Source: Chryseobacterium sp. JM1 (GTDB lineage: Bacteria; Bacteroidota; Bacteroidia; Flavobacteriales; Weeksellaceae). Taken from it: a stretch of 64,000 nt of DNA. This document shows positions 63,004-64,000 of this stretch, piece by piece. How positions within the stretch are numbered: the stretch's first letter is position 1; each line of letters starts with the position of its first letter. The translations under genes and the position numbers were made by a program. Below the pieces are notes generated by a model. That model was not told where the DNA came from, did not search any database, and saw nothing but the letters and a program-made list of their open reading frames with translations. Where the stretch lies: contig NZ_JPRN01000013.1 in NCBI RefSeq assembly GCF_000737715.1, positions 62,001-126,000 of the forward strand. Reading direction: 5' to 3'.

Positions 63004-64000
63004 ATGAAGAACTTTATTTATTTTCGTCTGTTGCTCCTTGTGGCAGTTTCACTATTGGTCTTATCATGCAATAACGATGATGAGGGTGGTCCCAATTTTC
63101 CGGACGGAAGCACAGAATCTGTCAACCTTTGGGTACAGGACAGCATGAGGCGGTACTATTACTGGGCAGATCAGATGCCGGCGAAACCGGATTATCATCT
63201 TCCGGTAAAAGATTTTTTTAAAAGCCTGTTGTCCCCTCAGGACCGTTTTTCATTTGCGGTAGATCCTCAGGACCCTTCTTCTTATCCGCGGTCTGTCCGC
63301 AATATGTATGGTTTTGATTACGCAGTGATACAGCTACCCAATGGAAATGTAGTGACCATCGTTAAGCTGGTGATGAAAAACTCTCCGGCGTTCAATTCTG
63401 GGTTGCAGAGAGGAATGATGATTACAAAAATCAATGGCCAGGCGATTACGGCTTCAAATGCGGAACAGCTAACCTCATCGATTAAAGACCAAACCGTAAT
63501 AGATCTCACGGTAGGGAACTGGAAAAACGGAATGGTTGCGGATGAAAAGAACATCAAAGTCTATTACGGATACTCTTTTGAACAGCCTTTGGAATCTAAA
63601 ATATTTGAGAAAAACGGGAAAAAGACAGGGTATCTCTACATCTACGATTTTCCGGATGGAATGACATCGGCACTGAATCAGAAATTCGCTTTATTCAAAG
63701 CTTCCGGAGTACAGGAACTGATTTTAGATCTCCGTTACAATTATGGCGGTTCCGTATCTTCAGCTGCGGCACTTTGTTCATTAATTCCGTCAAATATTAC
63801 ATCAACATCACCATTCATTGTATATAAAGGAAACAAAAACGGAGGTGAGGTGAAAAGAACATTTGCCCAGCAGATTGCTTATGATCCCGCAGCCGTCGAT
63901 TTCAATACCCTTCGAGCCAATGCTCTGGGATTGAATAAAGTCTATGTTTTAAGTTCAAGCAGTACGGCTTCTGCATCAGAGATTGTCATCAATAATCTTA
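63004..64000 (+). CDS. S41 family protease lipoprotein, 3' end outside window
   Basis: The first 332 residues of an exported S41 protease; the frame is open to the end of the window. It has a lipobox (LLVLSC), an S41 N-terminal segment (WVQDSMRRYYYWADQMPAKP), a PDZ-like region (VMKNSPAFNSGLQRGMMITK, then ING) and the start of the catalytic core with DLRYNYGGSVSSAAAL and the Ser motif SSTASASEIVINNL. This form (NYGG, SASE) is a canonical tail-specific-protease site, unlike the S41 protein in the lanthipeptide operon. It follows the lipoprotein gene by 15 bp. Confidence 0.9.
   Translation, partial: MKNFIYFRLLLLVAVSLLVLSCNNDDEGGPNFPDGSTESVNLWVQDSMRRYYYWADQMPAKPDYHLPVKDFFKSLLSPQDRFSFAVDPQDPSSYPRSVRNMYGFDYAVIQLPNGNVVTIVKLVMKNSPAFNSGLQRGMMITKINGQAITASNAEQLTSSIKDQTVIDLTVGNWKNGMVADEKNIKVYYGYSFEQPLESKIFEKNGKKTGYLYIYDFPDGMTSALNQKFALFKASGVQELILDLRYNYGGSVSSAAALCSLIPSNITSTSPFIVYKGNKNGGEVKRTFAQQIAYDPAAVDFNTLRANALGLNKVYVLSSSSTASASEIVINNL

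Noticed and set aside
1..64000. tRNA, rRNA, insertion sequence or prophage genes
   Set aside because: No cloverleaf-like block with CCA end, no rRNA motif, no transposase or phage structural gene was recognised by eye; a tRNAscan or ISfinder run could still find a missed one.

Overview
The window is about 64 kb of a low-GC bacterial chromosome that reads as Chryseobacterium or a close relative (Flavobacteriia, Bacteroidota). Pointers are Bacteroidota-type promoters (TAnnTTTG -7 boxes), type IX secretion (T9SS) C-terminal sorting domains, a FecI/FecR/TonB receptor locus with STN and DUF4974 domains, a Tet(X)-like flavin monooxygenase, DUF2480 and DUF2723 proteins, and dispersed intergenic repeats. 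I saw no rRNA, tRNA, CRISPR array, insertion sequence or prophage.

Layout. 1-6.8 kb: a tightly packed signalling operon (PAS kinase cut by the left edge, CHASE3-GAF hybrid kinase with three receiver domains, free receivers, CheR and CheB) with no chemoreceptor. 6.8-15.6 kb: mixed housekeeping and accessory genes (mug, serine hydrolase, Crp/Fnr regulator, RidA, di-haem peroxidase, an unusual SDR, a WGR-DUF4240 protein, a membrane XRE protein, an aspartic-protease-like protein). 15.6-19.1 kb: a large DUF2723 membrane protein. 19.5-26.1 kb: a compact class I lanthipeptide cluster, lanA - S41 protease - small membrane protein - lanC - lanB, with its own promoter, a hairpin between precursor and enzymes, and a strong terminator. 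27-30 kb: two paralogous lipobox-TPR-TM-HTH regulators. 30-31.6 kb: a gene-poor repeat region with a (GGTTAA)10 array and a T9SS sorting-domain remnant. 31.6-42.8 kb: small-molecule redox and regulatory genes (VOC, AKR, AraC, DinB, Tet(X)-like, LLM, PanE-like). 42.9-46.3 kb: secreted proteins including a T9SS subtilase. 46.5-50 kb: a superoxide dismutase/DUF2480/flavin reductase/two-ferredoxin gene row divergent from a SufR-like Fe-S regulator, with a CAAC-N6-GTTG operator over the sod promoter. 50-54.2 kb: NTF2-like protein, MFS exporter, AraC, MarR (with a 40-bp perfect palindrome at its promoter) and a secreted protein. 54.2-64 kb: ECF sigma factor, FecR, TonB receptor, beta-helix lipoprotein, T9SS protein, lipoprotein and an S41 protease cut by the right edge.

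The best candidate for a little-described system is the lanthipeptide cluster, because of its embedded S41 protease and lack of a local exporter. Next are the SufR-like oxidative-stress regulon and the mosaic intergenic repeat family. Lanthipeptides are already known from Bacteroidota (pinensins), so the novelty lies in the peptide and the gene set rather than the chemistry class. All functions rest on motif reading; no database search was possible.
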